DNA of 64,000 nucleotides from Sphingomonas metalli (lineage in GTDB: Bacteria; Pseudomonadota; Alphaproteobacteria; Sphingomonadales; Sphingomonadaceae): NCBI RefSeq assembly GCF_014641735.1, contig NZ_BMIH01000006.1, positions 1-64,000 of the forward strand, written 5' to 3'. The stretch's first letter is position 1. Each line of letters opens with the position of its first letter. Both the position numbers and the translations under genes were made by a program. Under the pieces are notes generated by a model, which saw only the letters and a program-made list of their open reading frames with translations, was not told the origin of the DNA and searched no databases. Shown one piece after another: positions 51,131 to 60,297 of this stretch.

Positions 51131-51754
51131 TCAGCTGCGCGCCTCGACTGCGATCAGCGGATCGCCCGACCGTCCGTCCGCGAGCAAATGCGCCTGGACA
51201 TCCTGGAAGCCGGCTTTTTCCAGGTAGAGACGGATGAGCGCTGCCTGTCCGTTCATGTCGAGCGCGCGCCAGATCGCGACCGCCTTGGTCGGAAAGCACC
51301 GGTTCGAGAAGCTGGCGATAGCCACGCCGTCCGGCTTCAGCACCCGCCGGATTTCGCGAAACACCGCCAGAGGGTGCTGGAGATATTGTACGCCGACGCA
51401 CACCAGTACCGCGTCGAACGCCTCGTCCGCCTCCGGCAGGACAGCATCCTGGTTGAGGTCCTGGACGAACCATCGGCCGAGGCGCGGATTGGCGGCGAGC
51501 TCCTCCGCGTTCATGCCGTGGCCGACGACATCGAAATCCAGGCCGGGCGGCAGGTGGCTGACCCAGCTCGACATGAGGTCGAGGACGCGATCGCCTGGTT
51601 TCAACCTCGATTCATAGTGTCTGGTCAGAGCCTCGACTGCCGCCTCATCGATATGTGTGACGAGGCGGGTGGGCGCGTAGAAGTCGAGGTCGGACCCGCC
51701 GTCCTGCTTGGCGAACGCCTCGGGCGGCAGACCCAGCGCCTCGGCGTCGCTCAT
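51131..51754 (-). CDS. SAM-dependent methyltransferase, class I
   Basis: 207 residues. Motif I D-R-V-L-D-L-M-S-S-W, then D-V-V-G-H-G-M, D-A-V-L-V-C-V-G-V-Q-Y and R-V-L-K-P-D-G-V-A-I. Methyltransf_11-like; acceptor unknown. Overlaps the upstream hypothetical gene by ATGA. Confidence 0.85.
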   Translation of the reverse strand: MSDAEALGLPPEAFAKQDGGSDLDFYAPTRLVTHIDEAAVEALTRHYESRLKPGDRVLDLMSSWVSHLPPGLDFDVVGHGMNAEELAANPRLGRWFVQDLNQDAVLPEADEAFDAVLVCVGVQYLQHPLAVFREIRRVLKPDGVAIASFSNRCFPTKAVAIWRALDMNGQAALIRLYLEKAGFQDVQAHLLADGRSGDPLIAVEARS

Positions 51755-52113
51755 GCCGTGCGCTCGAGGGCTTCGTACCAGTCAGCATAGCGGGTGTTCC
51801 GCGCCATCCGCCGGTTCTGGTCAGGCGTGCCGTCGCTCCACCAGACAGGTCCACGCTCGCCAAGCGCGATCTTTGCGTCATTCACCTGCGCGCGAGCCGC
51901 CGCGAGTGCGGCGTCATCGTGGGCGCGCAGGGCTGCACCGACCGCGCGGCGAGCGCGCATCAGGTCGGCCGTGAGCGCTCTTCGCTGCTCGGCATCGAGA
52001 TCAGGATTGGCACGTCGCCAGAGCCGGCCGCGCACGACGATGTAGCGGCCGTCCGGCGTCACCGGCGGCGGGGCTGAAGCTTTGGCGGAGGACCCAGGCT
52101 CGAGCGACGACAT
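51751..52113 (-). CDS. Hypothetical protein, helical
   Basis: 120 residues: N-terminal P-D-G-R-Y-I-V-V-R-G-R-L-W-R-R-A-N-P then Ala/Arg helices and a W-W-S-D-G-T-P-D-Q-N motif. Similar small proteins are often encoded with methyltransferases in sphingomonads and rhizobia; function unknown. Confidence 0.7.
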   Translation of the reverse strand: MSSLEPGSSAKASAPPPVTPDGRYIVVRGRLWRRANPDLDAEQRRALTADLMRARRAVGAALRAHDDAALAAARAQVNDAKIALGERGPVWWSDGTPDQNRRMARNTRYADWYEALERTA

Positions 52114-52178
52114 CAGGGACGAACGAGCAGGCGACAGGCTGGTTCAGGGGATCGGTCGATCGCCTCGTCATGCTCATC

Positions 52179-52370
52179 TCATTGGCCGCGAGCCGGACCG
52201 AACTTGAGCTGCTCGAGACGCGCGGCGAGGATGGAGAAACGCTCCACTCCCTTGCTGTCGCCGGCTTCCCGGAGCGCCACGACCCGCTCGGCGACCCATG
52301 CCTTGGCGCGCTCGCCATGAAGCCGCTCGATCGCGATCGCCTCGGCCCATCGTTCCTGGTCCTCGGTCAT
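52179..52370 (-). CDS. Small DUF6961-like protein
   Basis: 63 residues (M-T-E-D-Q-E-R-W-A-E-A-I-A-I-E-R-L-H-G ... R-L-E-Q-L). Helical; pattern resembles DUF6961 of sphingomonads. ATG 52376 two codons upstream is an alternative. Located just downstream of the relaxase region. Confidence 0.6.
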   Translation of the reverse strand: MTEDQERWAEAIAIERLHGERAKAWVAERVVALREAGDSKGVERFSILAARLEQLKFGPARGQ

Positions 52371-52446
52371 CGGCATGGACCGGCAACATACCCGGAACGC
52401 ATCATTTGGCCACGCCCGATCGATTTTGCACAGTCGGAGAGCCGGA

Positions 52447-55371
52447 TCAGATGCCGATGTCATAGGGCTTGGTGCGCGCCGGCTCGAGATCGAGACCCTT
52501 CTCCGGCTTAGCGTCGTTCGTCGATTGCCGCGCTGGCTCGGGGCTTGCAGGGCGAACCTTGCCACTGGTCTCCAGCGCGGACGTCTTTCCGCCGGCATTG
52601 CGGGCGAGCTGGCGTTCGAGCCGGACGGCGTTATCGACGACGAGCGTCAGCGAGTCTCGGAGCCGGGTGACGGTCACCAGGAAGGTTTGCTGGTTGACCA
52701 GCTTGGTGTCGCAGGTCTCCATGACGGCGATCCCGCGATCGGACGTCAGACCCTGCGCCATATGGGCGTTGAGCGCATAGGCGAGATCGAGGCGCTGCAG
52801 CATCGGGTCGTTGCGAGGCAGCGCGACAGTCTGGCCGCGTGATGTTTCTACGAGCACCTGATGCTCGTCGATCGACAGGACCTTGGCCTGGTCGGCGTTA
52901 AAAAGTCCTCGCTGATGGTCATTGGCCGTCCACCGAATGCGGTCCTTCTCATGCAGCTGCAGCTGCTTCGGCTGGTAAAGCTGCAACGGGCTCTCGCCCG
53001 CGCGGATGCGTAGCTTCTCCGGGCGAAGCGTACGCTCCTTTCCGCCGGACAGCCGCAGCGAGACCGTACCTGCGCGGTGGTCGATCGCCTCGACGATCGC
53101 GCGGGCCCGCGGCAGTTTCTGGCTCGCCTGAGCGCGGCTGATCTCCACGATCATGCCCTGCTCGAAGCTCTGTGGGCGGCGCAGTTCCTCGTCGGTAACG
53201 CTGACCCTTTCGAGCACGGTAAGCTCGACGCTCCCTGGCCCAACCTCTCCGCGGGTGATCAGACCCGACTGCACGGCCTCGTTCACCTCGCCCCGCAATC
53301 GACGCCCGGATGCGTAAATCGCGGTTCTCTCGCGCGCGCCGGGGTCGAGGGCGAGCCACCGCTCGGCTGCCTCGGCACTCCCGCGCCCCGGAGCTTCGAC
53401 GGTGAAGGGAGCAAGCGCATCCATCGCGCGATCGATGGCACCGATCTGCGCGGCGGTAGCGGCCTCCTTGATGGCATCGCCCCGCGCGCGCAGGTTCTGG
53501 CTCATCTGCGCGGTCGGGGCGCCCGCCTGCTGCATGACGGAGAAGGGCTTGCCCGCGTCGACGGCCCCGAGCTGACGGGCGTCGCCGACGAACGCCATGC
53601 GGCCGACCCCGATCAGATTGGCGAGGCGGACGAGTTTCAGCTGGTCGTGGTTGGACAGCATCGAGGCTTCATCGACCAGGATCGCAGCGCCGCCGAGTTG
53701 ACGGCGCGCGTCGGCTAGCGCGCTGCGATCGGGGGCAGGTCCGAGCAGCTTGTCATGTGCCTTGAGGAAGCGGGCCACGGTCATCGAGCCGATGCCGGTT
53801 TCCCGCTGCAGCATCTGGACGAGTGTGTTCTGGACGGCGAGGCCGACGACCTCATGGCCGCTCTGTCGAATGATCTCGGCCGCCGGTGCCAGCATGCTGC
53901 TCTTGCCAGCACCCGCCACGCCCTGAATTGCGACGATGCGGTCGGAGGACGCCAGGATCATCGCGCCCGCGGCAGCCTGACCGGGGTTCAGGACGATCTT
54001 CGACCGTGCTTCCGCGACAGCTGCCAGCCGTCCGAGTGCCTGCTCCTGCGCCACATAGGCAAGGCCGGCGCCGCGGCCTGCGTCAACCTCGCCGAGGATA
54101 TGACGCTCGGTATCGAGCGCGCCCGCCGTCGTCATCATGTCGGCGCGGCGTCCGCGGCCCTCGACGAGCTGACCGCCCCGCGTCAGAATCTCGACACGGC
54201 GTTCCACGGCGTCGATCGTGACGGGCAAGCCCGTGTCGAGTGCGGCCTTGTAGATGTCTGTCTTCGGGAATGCCGCTTCGCGCTGCTCGAGGTGGCGAAG
54301 CGCCGAGGCGACCGCATGCGCGGCGGCCGCCCTCCCGGGGCCTCGCAGATGGCCATCGCCGGGCAGATAAGGGTCGCTTGGCGAGAGCCCCAGCCGTTCC
54401 CGAAGCGCGCCGATCACCGCCGATGCTCGATCCGCGATACTGTCCACCGCCTGCGCCAGCCTTGCCCACCCCGTCGGGATCTCCTGCTGCCGCGCATCCG
54501 CAGCCGCGATCATGGTGGCCAAGTCGAGACCAGCTTCCGTGGCGCTTGCCCGCCAGGCAGCATGCAGCGCCTGCCGATCCACGACAGGAGTCTTGTCGGG
54601 CCGCGTCATGAGCGTCGCTGCGGCGAACGCCTCGGGCGTGCGGGCGCCCATCTCTGCAACCTTGGCGAGGATCTGCTGACGGCGTGTGCTGAACGCCATC
54701 ACGAGATTGCGGCCGATCCCGGCAGCTTCGAAATTGCCGTGCTTGGAGCGGTCGCCGACCTCGTAGCCGAGGGCCTCGACCCGCTCGCGAAAGCCCGTCA
54801 TCGCGATCGAGTTGAGGAGCGTGTTGAGCGACCAGAGTTTCTCGTTGTGGAGGGCGCGCCACTTGCCGTCGGGTCCTTGCGTCACGTTGGCGATCACGGC
54901 GTGCAGATGCGCCTGCGGGTCCTGCGCGCGGCTGGTGTCGTGCTCGAACAGCGCCGCGACAAAATTAGCTGTGCCGACGACCTTCTCGCGCCCTTTCACC
55001 TCCATTCGCGTTTCCGCGGCATTGGTCTCGGCCCAGCGCAGCGTGTCCTTCACCGCTGCCCGGTAAGCCTCCAGAATGCGCCGGTCGCCGCCGACTAGGG
55101 CAAGCAGCGACCAGCTCTTGGGCAGCGAAAAGGTGAGGTCGATGCCGGCACGGTGCCGGTCGTGGGTCCCGACCTGGCTGCCGTCTGGCAAGCGCCCCTG
55201 AAGAAGCGCCTCGAACTGTGCCGCATCGACCTTGCCCCCGAGCCCGAGCGCCGCTGCGCCCCTGCCGAACCACTCGCCCGTCGCCTCCGGCTCGCCAGCG
55301 CTGTAATAATTGTCGGCGGCGAAATAGCCGGCCGCCCCCTTGGCCGAGCGGACGCTCGCGACCGAGAGCAT
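52447..55371 (-). CDS. traA: MobF-type conjugative relaxase/helicase (TraA/TrwC-like)
   Basis: 974 residues. N-terminal TrwC relaxase domain with catalytic tyrosines in Y-F-A-A-D-N-Y-Y (Tyr16, Tyr22, Tyr23) and metal His triad His144, His155, His157 in E-H-D-T-S-R-A-Q-D-P-Q-A-H-L-H. C-terminal SF1 helicase with Walker A G-V-A-G-A-G-K-S (about 485-493) and D-E-A-S-M-L. Nicks oriT, leads the strand into the recipient and unwinds it. Six bases downstream of the traD-like gene. Confidence 0.94.
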   Translation of the reverse strand: MLSVASVRSAKGAAGYFAADNYYSAGEPEATGEWFGRGAAALGLGGKVDAAQFEALLQGRLPDGSQVGTHDRHRAGIDLTFSLPKSWSLLALVGGDRRILEAYRAAVKDTLRWAETNAAETRMEVKGREKVVGTANFVAALFEHDTSRAQDPQAHLHAVIANVTQGPDGKWRALHNEKLWSLNTLLNSIAMTGFRERVEALGYEVGDRSKHGNFEAAGIGRNLVMAFSTRRQQILAKVAEMGARTPEAFAAATLMTRPDKTPVVDRQALHAAWRASATEAGLDLATMIAAADARQQEIPTGWARLAQAVDSIADRASAVIGALRERLGLSPSDPYLPGDGHLRGPGRAAAAHAVASALRHLEQREAAFPKTDIYKAALDTGLPVTIDAVERRVEILTRGGQLVEGRGRRADMMTTAGALDTERHILGEVDAGRGAGLAYVAQEQALGRLAAVAEARSKIVLNPGQAAAGAMILASSDRIVAIQGVAGAGKSSMLAPAAEIIRQSGHEVVGLAVQNTLVQMLQRETGIGSMTVARFLKAHDKLLGPAPDRSALADARRQLGGAAILVDEASMLSNHDQLKLVRLANLIGVGRMAFVGDARQLGAVDAGKPFSVMQQAGAPTAQMSQNLRARGDAIKEAATAAQIGAIDRAMDALAPFTVEAPGRGSAEAAERWLALDPGARERTAIYASGRRLRGEVNEAVQSGLITRGEVGPGSVELTVLERVSVTDEELRRPQSFEQGMIVEISRAQASQKLPRARAIVEAIDHRAGTVSLRLSGGKERTLRPEKLRIRAGESPLQLYQPKQLQLHEKDRIRWTANDHQRGLFNADQAKVLSIDEHQVLVETSRGQTVALPRNDPMLQRLDLAYALNAHMAQGLTSDRGIAVMETCDTKLVNQQTFLVTVTRLRDSLTLVVDNAVRLERQLARNAGGKTSALETSGKVRPASPEPARQSTNDAKPEKGLDLEPARTKPYDIGI

Positions 55372-55377
55372 GGGATC

Positions 55378-57705
55378 TCAAAAATCCAGCTCGGGTTCGC
55401 CTGGCGACTCAGGGTCAGACGGCGCGATCCCCTCGCGCAACTCGCGCCTGGACAGGTTCTCGGGCGCCGAGAGTGGCCTCATACCGCGCGACGGATCGAC
55501 GCTCCCGGGGCGGCCAGGATCGGGGCTGTCCGACCGCTGACCGGCCTCTTGCTCGGGCGCGGTCCTGCTCGGCTCGGCCGTCGAGGACGGCACGAGAGCC
55601 GGAGCCTCTTCGCTGCCTGTCGATCGAAACCGTGCTTCCGGCTGCTCCGGAGCGGAGCGGCTCGATCGCGCGCCGGTGAGGCGGAACGGGGTTTCCACAG
55701 GTCTCTCGGCTGGCCGGCGATCCCGGTCCTGGTCTTCCCCTGTTGCGGCGGCTCTTTCGGGCAGGTCGGCGACCGTGTTCGATGCAGGCCCATGCCCTGT
55801 CCGGTCGCTGCTCGGGCCCGGTCCCTGGTCGCTCGCACCTGACGTCTGGCCGCTTTCGCTTTCCGGCTCCGAGACTCTGTCCCCCCTCGCTAGCCCGCGC
55901 CGCTTCGGGTCGATCGGACGCGGTTCGAACGGAGCGCTGACATCGCGGAAGGGGACATAGCGGAGCTGGATAGGCGCTGCGGGAAAGCCATCGGGGAACT
56001 TGAGATAGCCCTGGAGCCGGGGCAGGTTCATCAGCTGATCGGGGAGCAGTAACGGCTCGATCTGGCGCCGTGGCGTGAGGCTCACCGCATCGCGCGCATT
56101 GTTGTAGCCGTAGCTATAGCCTTCCTCCATTTCGCGGAACTGGCGATGGCCGACAAAGTCCGAGCACCAGGTGGCGGACTCGCGGTCGGCCGTGGCGAGC
56201 ACGAGCTTGGTGCGGGCGAGCGCCGCCAGCGTCATCGCCATGTTGTCGCCATAGGTCTCCTTGAGCTTGGCATAAGCGTGGACCCCGACGACGATCGCAC
56301 CGCCATAGTTGCGGGCGGTCTGGAGACCCTTCTCCAGCGCCGGCAAGCGATGGAGAGCGCCCAGTTCGTCGAACAGGAACCAGAGCTTCAGATCCGAGGT
56401 GCGCGGCCCCGCCATGAGCGTGTTCATGGCCGTATCCATCCAGACGGTGAGCAGGCGCGAGGCCACCGCCATGTCGACATAGCGCGCCGAGACGAACAGG
56501 AAGCTGCCGGGCGCGCCATCGCCCCGGACCCAGCGCCGCACCGAGAACGGCTGGCCCGTGGTCGGCAGCATGCGCAGGGCCTTGGCGTTGGCGTTGAACA
56601 CCGCCCGGATCGACTCCGCCATGCGGGCGGCCTCGGGCGCGGTCAGCGGGTCGGCCACCGTGCCTTCCATCAGGCTATGCACATGGGCGAGGCTGGCGGT
56701 CATCAACTCGGTCGAGAGCGCCTCGTTGGTGGCGCGCCCTTCGGCGACCAGCTTGAGGCACATTTCGACGAAGAGCATGCGCGCGGCGAGGACCCAGAAT
56801 TGCTCGGCACCACCGCCGTCATGAGGTACCAGCGCTTCCGCCGCCGCGGTGAAGGCAGCTTCATCGGGGCAGTCCTCGAACACTGACCATTGCGGGCAGC
56901 GCGCATCGAGCGGATTGAGGATCACGTCTCGCGCGGGATCGTGGAACGCCTCGATGAAGGCGCCGGTGAGGTCGAAGATCACGGCACGGTGACCGCGCCC
57001 GCGTACCTGACGGAGAAGGTCTCGGAGCGCGACAGTCTTGCCTGTCCCGGTGGTGCCGATCAGCATCGCGTGGCTCTGCTCCAGGCGCCACGGAAATGGC
57101 ACGCCGGCAAGGTGGTAAGGCTCGTAGAGGTTCGCTTCGCGCCGCTCGGCCGCCGAGGCGAGCCGCCACCCACGGCCCAACAGGCGACGATATTCCGACG
57201 CCTGTTCGGCCCGATTGTGCGCCTCGATCTCACCGATCAGTGCCGGCAGGGTCGAGAGTGTTGCACCCCGCTCGTGGCGGCTCTCCTTCGAGCGTCGACC
57301 GAACCACGCCGCTGCCCAGCCGAAGGCCAAGGTGGCGGGGGCGGTGATCAGGGCCGCAACGAGCGCGCCGCTGCGTACCGCCGCCATGCACTTGGCCCAG
57401 GCCGTGACTATCAGGGGGTGGTTTGCCGCACGGGCGATCGGCACCAAAAGGGGTCCGCCATCGCGCGCCAGATTGACCGGCTTGCTGGGATCGAACTCGA
57501 ACCAGGTGTAGCCGGCGACGTAGATCCGCATCCAGCACAGGTAGCTCTCCGCGTCGTTGAGCGCGGCGGTTACGCGCCACCAGATGAGGCTGCCAAAGGT
57601 GGCGAGCGCGAGCAGCAGCGGGCCTTTCAGGCCGGCCGCGAACATGAAGCTGAAATGGCCGATCAGCTGGCTGCCGCGGGTGAAGTTGACGAGCTTATGC
57701 CGCAT
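55378..57705 (-). CDS. traD: Type IV coupling protein TraD/TrwB-like
   Basis: 775 residues from ATG 57705. Two TM segments near the N-terminus, then RecA-like ATPase: Walker A G-T-T-G-T-G-K-T (about 216-223), Walker B L-W-F-L-F-D-E-L-G. Long Arg/Ser/Pro/Glu-rich C-terminal tail (last ~150 residues) that probably contacts the relaxosome. Links the relaxase-DNA complex to the type IV secretion channel. Overlaps the RHH gene upstream. Confidence 0.93.
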   Translation of the reverse strand: MRHKLVNFTRGSQLIGHFSFMFAAGLKGPLLLALATFGSLIWWRVTAALNDAESYLCWMRIYVAGYTWFEFDPSKPVNLARDGGPLLVPIARAANHPLIVTAWAKCMAAVRSGALVAALITAPATLAFGWAAAWFGRRSKESRHERGATLSTLPALIGEIEAHNRAEQASEYRRLLGRGWRLASAAERREANLYEPYHLAGVPFPWRLEQSHAMLIGTTGTGKTVALRDLLRQVRGRGHRAVIFDLTGAFIEAFHDPARDVILNPLDARCPQWSVFEDCPDEAAFTAAAEALVPHDGGGAEQFWVLAARMLFVEMCLKLVAEGRATNEALSTELMTASLAHVHSLMEGTVADPLTAPEAARMAESIRAVFNANAKALRMLPTTGQPFSVRRWVRGDGAPGSFLFVSARYVDMAVASRLLTVWMDTAMNTLMAGPRTSDLKLWFLFDELGALHRLPALEKGLQTARNYGGAIVVGVHAYAKLKETYGDNMAMTLAALARTKLVLATADRESATWCSDFVGHRQFREMEEGYSYGYNNARDAVSLTPRRQIEPLLLPDQLMNLPRLQGYLKFPDGFPAAPIQLRYVPFRDVSAPFEPRPIDPKRRGLARGDRVSEPESESGQTSGASDQGPGPSSDRTGHGPASNTVADLPERAAATGEDQDRDRRPAERPVETPFRLTGARSSRSAPEQPEARFRSTGSEEAPALVPSSTAEPSRTAPEQEAGQRSDSPDPGRPGSVDPSRGMRPLSAPENLSRRELREGIAPSDPESPGEPELDF

Positions 57706-57997
57706 GGGGACGACCCTCCTCGGCGAGGCGCGCTTTCCACAGGCGAAGCATCTCGTGGCGGAGCTCGGGATCGGGCTGGGCGGCGAGCAGGCCGTCGACC
57801 GCGATGGCGATGTAGAGGACGAGGTCCAGCACCTCGTCCACCCGCTCGCGCGCACCAGACAGCTCGTTGGCGATCAGTCGCCGGACGATTTTGCCGACGT
57901 CGGTTTGACGCGCTTGGGCAAGCGCAGTGAGCTCAGCGCGCATGCTGCTGCTGAGCCGAATGGCTATGAGTTCATGGTACGACACGTGCAACTCCAT
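57695..57997 (-). CDS. Ribbon-helix-helix relaxosome accessory protein
   Basis: 100 residues. RHH start I-A-I-R-L-S-S-S-M-R-A-E-L-T-A-L-A-Q-A-R and a helical C-terminus (V-L-Y-I-A-I-A-V-D-G-L-L). Overlaps traD by 11 bases. By position it may bind oriT or repress the tra operon. Confidence 0.75.
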   Translation of the reverse strand: MELHVSYHELIAIRLSSSMRAELTALAQARQTDVGKIVRRLIANELSGARERVDEVLDLVLYIAIAVDGLLAAQPDPELRHEMLRLWKARLAEEGRPHAA

Positions 57998-58434
57998 CCA
58001 GCCGGATGGAGCGCGGTCGCGCTTCGCAAGGCAGTGTCGGATTAGCAGATCGGCGGGGCTGTAGGAAAACGCTTTGTACGGTAGAGCTGCCGACGACCGC
58101 GGCCAATCTCAATGGCTTAGCGTAGTATAACGCCGTCTAACGAAATGCGTGGGCCTGTATAACGGGTATTGGGTAGCGTATTCAGCTGCTTCCCCTGCGG
58201 CTGCGCCGCGTAAGGTGTGCTCCCTTTGCGCCATATCGTCGAAGTGCTGCGGTCGGGATGGATGGACTGACGATCGGGTCTTGATCGGGGTGCCCGGTGG
58301 GAGCGCCGTCGCGAACCTTGGCTCCGGAAACGCGGTGTGATCAGTCGGGAAAGGACGCGGCAGGCGTGCTCAGGGAGAGGGACGCTGCTCTGGACGAGCA
58401 AAGCGAGAGAGGCGTGGTTGCCTCTCTCGCCGGC
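57998..58434. other. Intergenic region ahead of tra genes; candidate oriT
   Basis: 437 bases with no credible gene. The part 58120-58185 is lower in GC and has the repeated block GTATAACG (58127 and 58157 areas). Regions like this, beside a relaxosome accessory protein and MobF relaxase, are where oriT usually lies. No nick sequence matched with certainty. Confidence 0.35.
58403..58430 (-). terminator. Terminator of the 58435 gene
   Basis: Perfect 11-bp stem GCGAGAGAGGC (58403-58413), GTGGTT loop, GCCTCTCTCGC (58420-58430), directly after the stop of the leftward gene and followed on that strand by TTTG. Confidence 0.75.
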
Positions 58435-58686
58435 TTATGATTCGTCGCTGCGGCCAGCAGCCACGGTGTGAACGATCCGGTCCACCAGGTCCTGCATCAG
58501 GGTTTCGTAGTCACCCTCGTCAGCGACCCAGTAGCAGCCATCGTCGGTGCGGATGATGTGCTGGTCGAAGTAGCTGTAGGGCGCTCTTGCGGCGGCCCTG
58601 GCGTAGGCGGCCATATAGGCGTCGTGCTCAGCAGCAGCAGCAGCAGCAGCAGCGGCGGTGGTGATGATCGGGCTGTAGAAGGTCAT
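58435..58686 (-). CDS. Small hypothetical protein with a polyalanine run
   Basis: 83 residues from ATG 58686. Begins M-T-F-Y-S-P-I-I-T-T followed by nine alanines, encoded partly by a GCT trinucleotide run (58628-58650, read as CAG on plus). Then tyrosine-rich (A-P-Y-S-Y-F-D-Q-H) and an acidic C-terminus. Family unknown. Confidence 0.6.
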   Translation of the reverse strand: MTFYSPIITTAAAAAAAAAEHDAYMAAYARAAARAPYSYFDQHIIRTDDGCYWVADEGDYETLMQDLVDRIVHTVAAGRSDES

Positions 58687-59091
58687 CGTCCGTCCTCTCA
58701 ATGTTCAAGTGAAAGACGGCGTCTGAGGGACAGCGGGGAAGATCGGGGGTCAGGGACCGCTCCGTCAGGAGCGGCCGCGTTAGCGGCGATGGGGGTCACG
58801 ATTTTTTCGGCCGCGCGCTGACGCCGGCGGTGGAGTGCAGACCTCGATCGGCCGGAAAAATGGTGGGGCCCCGTCGTCCTTGAGGCCCGGTCTTCGCCGC
58901 TGTCATGCTTCCCCATGTCGAGCGAGTAGAAGAGCTCGGCCGGCGTGGGCTCGATGCCCGCGGCGGCCGATTGGATGCGGCACGCTGGAGGGGAGGACCT
59001 GCTCCGGTCTCCCGCAGAAATCCCTTTCCTACAGATACGCGGCTAGGCGAAGAGAGGATCGGAAGGGGCTTCGACCGACAGGAGAATGGTC
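58687..59091. other. Intergenic stretch without recognised genes
   Basis: About 400 bases between divergent genes. Short frames here lack ribosome sites and family features. It probably contains the promoters of both neighbours. Confidence 0.4.
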
Positions 59092-59367
59092 GTGGCCAAG
59101 AAGAAGCCGAGCGCGCTAGATGCGCTCACCCGACATGACGAAGAACGGCGCCTGCTCGAGAGCCGGCGCGAGGAACTGCGGCGTGCTGCCGCACTCGAAC
59201 TGGGGCTGATCGCGCTCGACGCGGGCGGTGGTGCGCTGGGCGCCGAAGGCCTGAGACAGGCGATCCGCTTGGCGCTCAAGGGGAACGGCGGTGAGCCCGC
59301 TGCCGGCAGAACGCGACCGCGCGACGAAACGATCCAGCCGGCGGTGAAGGGAGAGGGCGATGCCTGA
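59092..59367 (+). CDS. Small helical TraC-like conjugal accessory protein
   Basis: 91 residues from GTG 59092, which has AGGAGA at good distance (ATG 59086 touches that site). Starts V-A-K-K-K-P-S-A-L-D-A-L, then a Glu/Arg coiled coil and A-L-E-L-G-L-I-A-L-D-A-G. Size and pattern resemble the small TraC/DUF6437 proteins of alphaproteobacterial plasmids; function not proven. Confidence 0.6.
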   Translation: MAKKKPSALDALTRHDEERRLLESRREELRRAAALELGLIALDAGGGALGAEGLRQAIRLALKGNGGEPAAGRTRPRDETIQPAVKGEGDA

Positions 59368-59581
59368 CCCGATCACCCGTGAGCCGATGAGCGATGTGGC
59401 CGAGGTCATCGCGATGCTGGCCGATCCGGCGACCAGCTACTGGCTGTGCGATGCGATCGTCTCAGCCTGCCAGCGCGATCCGTTCGACGCCGAGCGGGAT
59501 GCGCTGGCGCTTGCGAGCCTGCTCACCCGCCGGCTCGACGCGATCGTCACGCGGCACTTCGGCAGCCCTCGGCAGGCATGA
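59360..59581 (+). CDS. Small hypothetical protein
   Basis: 73 residues, overlapping the previous gene by 8 bases. Helical: V-A-E-V-I-A-M-L-A-D-P-A-T-S-Y-W-L-C-D-A-I. Coding pattern and overlap support a co-transcribed gene. Confidence 0.6.
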   Translation: MPDPITREPMSDVAEVIAMLADPATSYWLCDAIVSACQRDPFDAERDALALASLLTRRLDAIVTRHFGSPRQA

Positions 59582-59626
59582 CGAAGGCGCCCCGGCGGCG
59601 GTGCCGCCGGGGCGTATTCCGGGTCG

Positions 59627-60037
59627 TCAGAAGGGCAGGTCGTCGTCGATGTCGTTCTGGCCGGAAGGCTCGCCGCCACTCGCCGACTTGCCGCGGCTGA
59701 GGAACTGGACATCCTCGGCGATGATCTCGCAGCCGTACCGCTCGACCCCCTCGCGATCGGTCCACTTGCTGTAGTGGATGCGGCCGCGCACCGACACCAG
59801 CATCCCTTTGGTCGCGTATTGCGCGACCGTCTTGCCGAGGCCGTTGAAGCAGGTGATGCGGTGCCACTCGGTCTCCTTGGCGGTATAGCCGTTCGCATCC
59901 TTGAAGGTCTTGCCCTCCTGATCGCGCTTGGGCCGGCTGGTGCCGAGGCTGAGGGTGGTGACACGGGTCTCGCCGCGGGTGGAGCGGGTCTCGGGATCGG
60001 TGCCGAGATTGCCGACGAGAAGAACGGTGTTGGTCAT
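59627..60037 (-). CDS. ssb: Single-stranded DNA-binding protein
   Basis: 136 residues. OB fold: V-L-L-V-G-N-L-G-T-D-P-E-T-R start, E-T-E-W-H-R-I-T-C-F, Y-A-T-K-G-M-L-V-S-V-R-G. Short acidic tail ending D-D-D-L-P-F, which binds partner proteins. Plasmid-type SSB, likely protects transferred ssDNA. The upstream region carries a leader repeat of a second type. Confidence 0.94.
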   Translation of the reverse strand: MTNTVLLVGNLGTDPETRSTRGETRVTTLSLGTSRPKRDQEGKTFKDANGYTAKETEWHRITCFNGLGKTVAQYATKGMLVSVRGRIHYSKWTDREGVERYGCEIIAEDVQFLSRGKSASGGEPSGQNDIDDDLPF

Positions 60038-60157
60038 GGCGCTTGCTCCTTTCGGATCGTCGGGACCGTCCCGATCGACGGAGCCCCGGCCATGGCGAGG
60101 CAGCCGGGCGGAGGCACCGAGCGGCCCGCAGGGCCGGAAGGGGAACCCTGGGAGACT

Positions 60158-60236
60158 AGGCTGGCGCGGGCAGCGGAGGCGAAGCCGGAGCAACACGGGC
60201 CTGGTCGGGAAGGGTTGCCTGCGCTCGCGCCCGTCA
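60158..60236 (-). repeat. Second leader repeat family, copy A (upstream of ssb)
   Basis: Shares ordered blocks with 62661-62775: AGGCTGGCGCGGGC, GCAACACGGGCC or its near match, GGGTTGC and CTCGCGCCCG. Both copies lie 5' of leftward plasmid genes. The CTGGCGCGGGC block also occurs in the first repeat family. Confidence 0.55.
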
Positions 60237-60297
60237 TAGGGGTGAGCAGTCGATGGGAACGGTCCTGACCCGGCCGGATTGCGGGCGCCCGAGAGTG

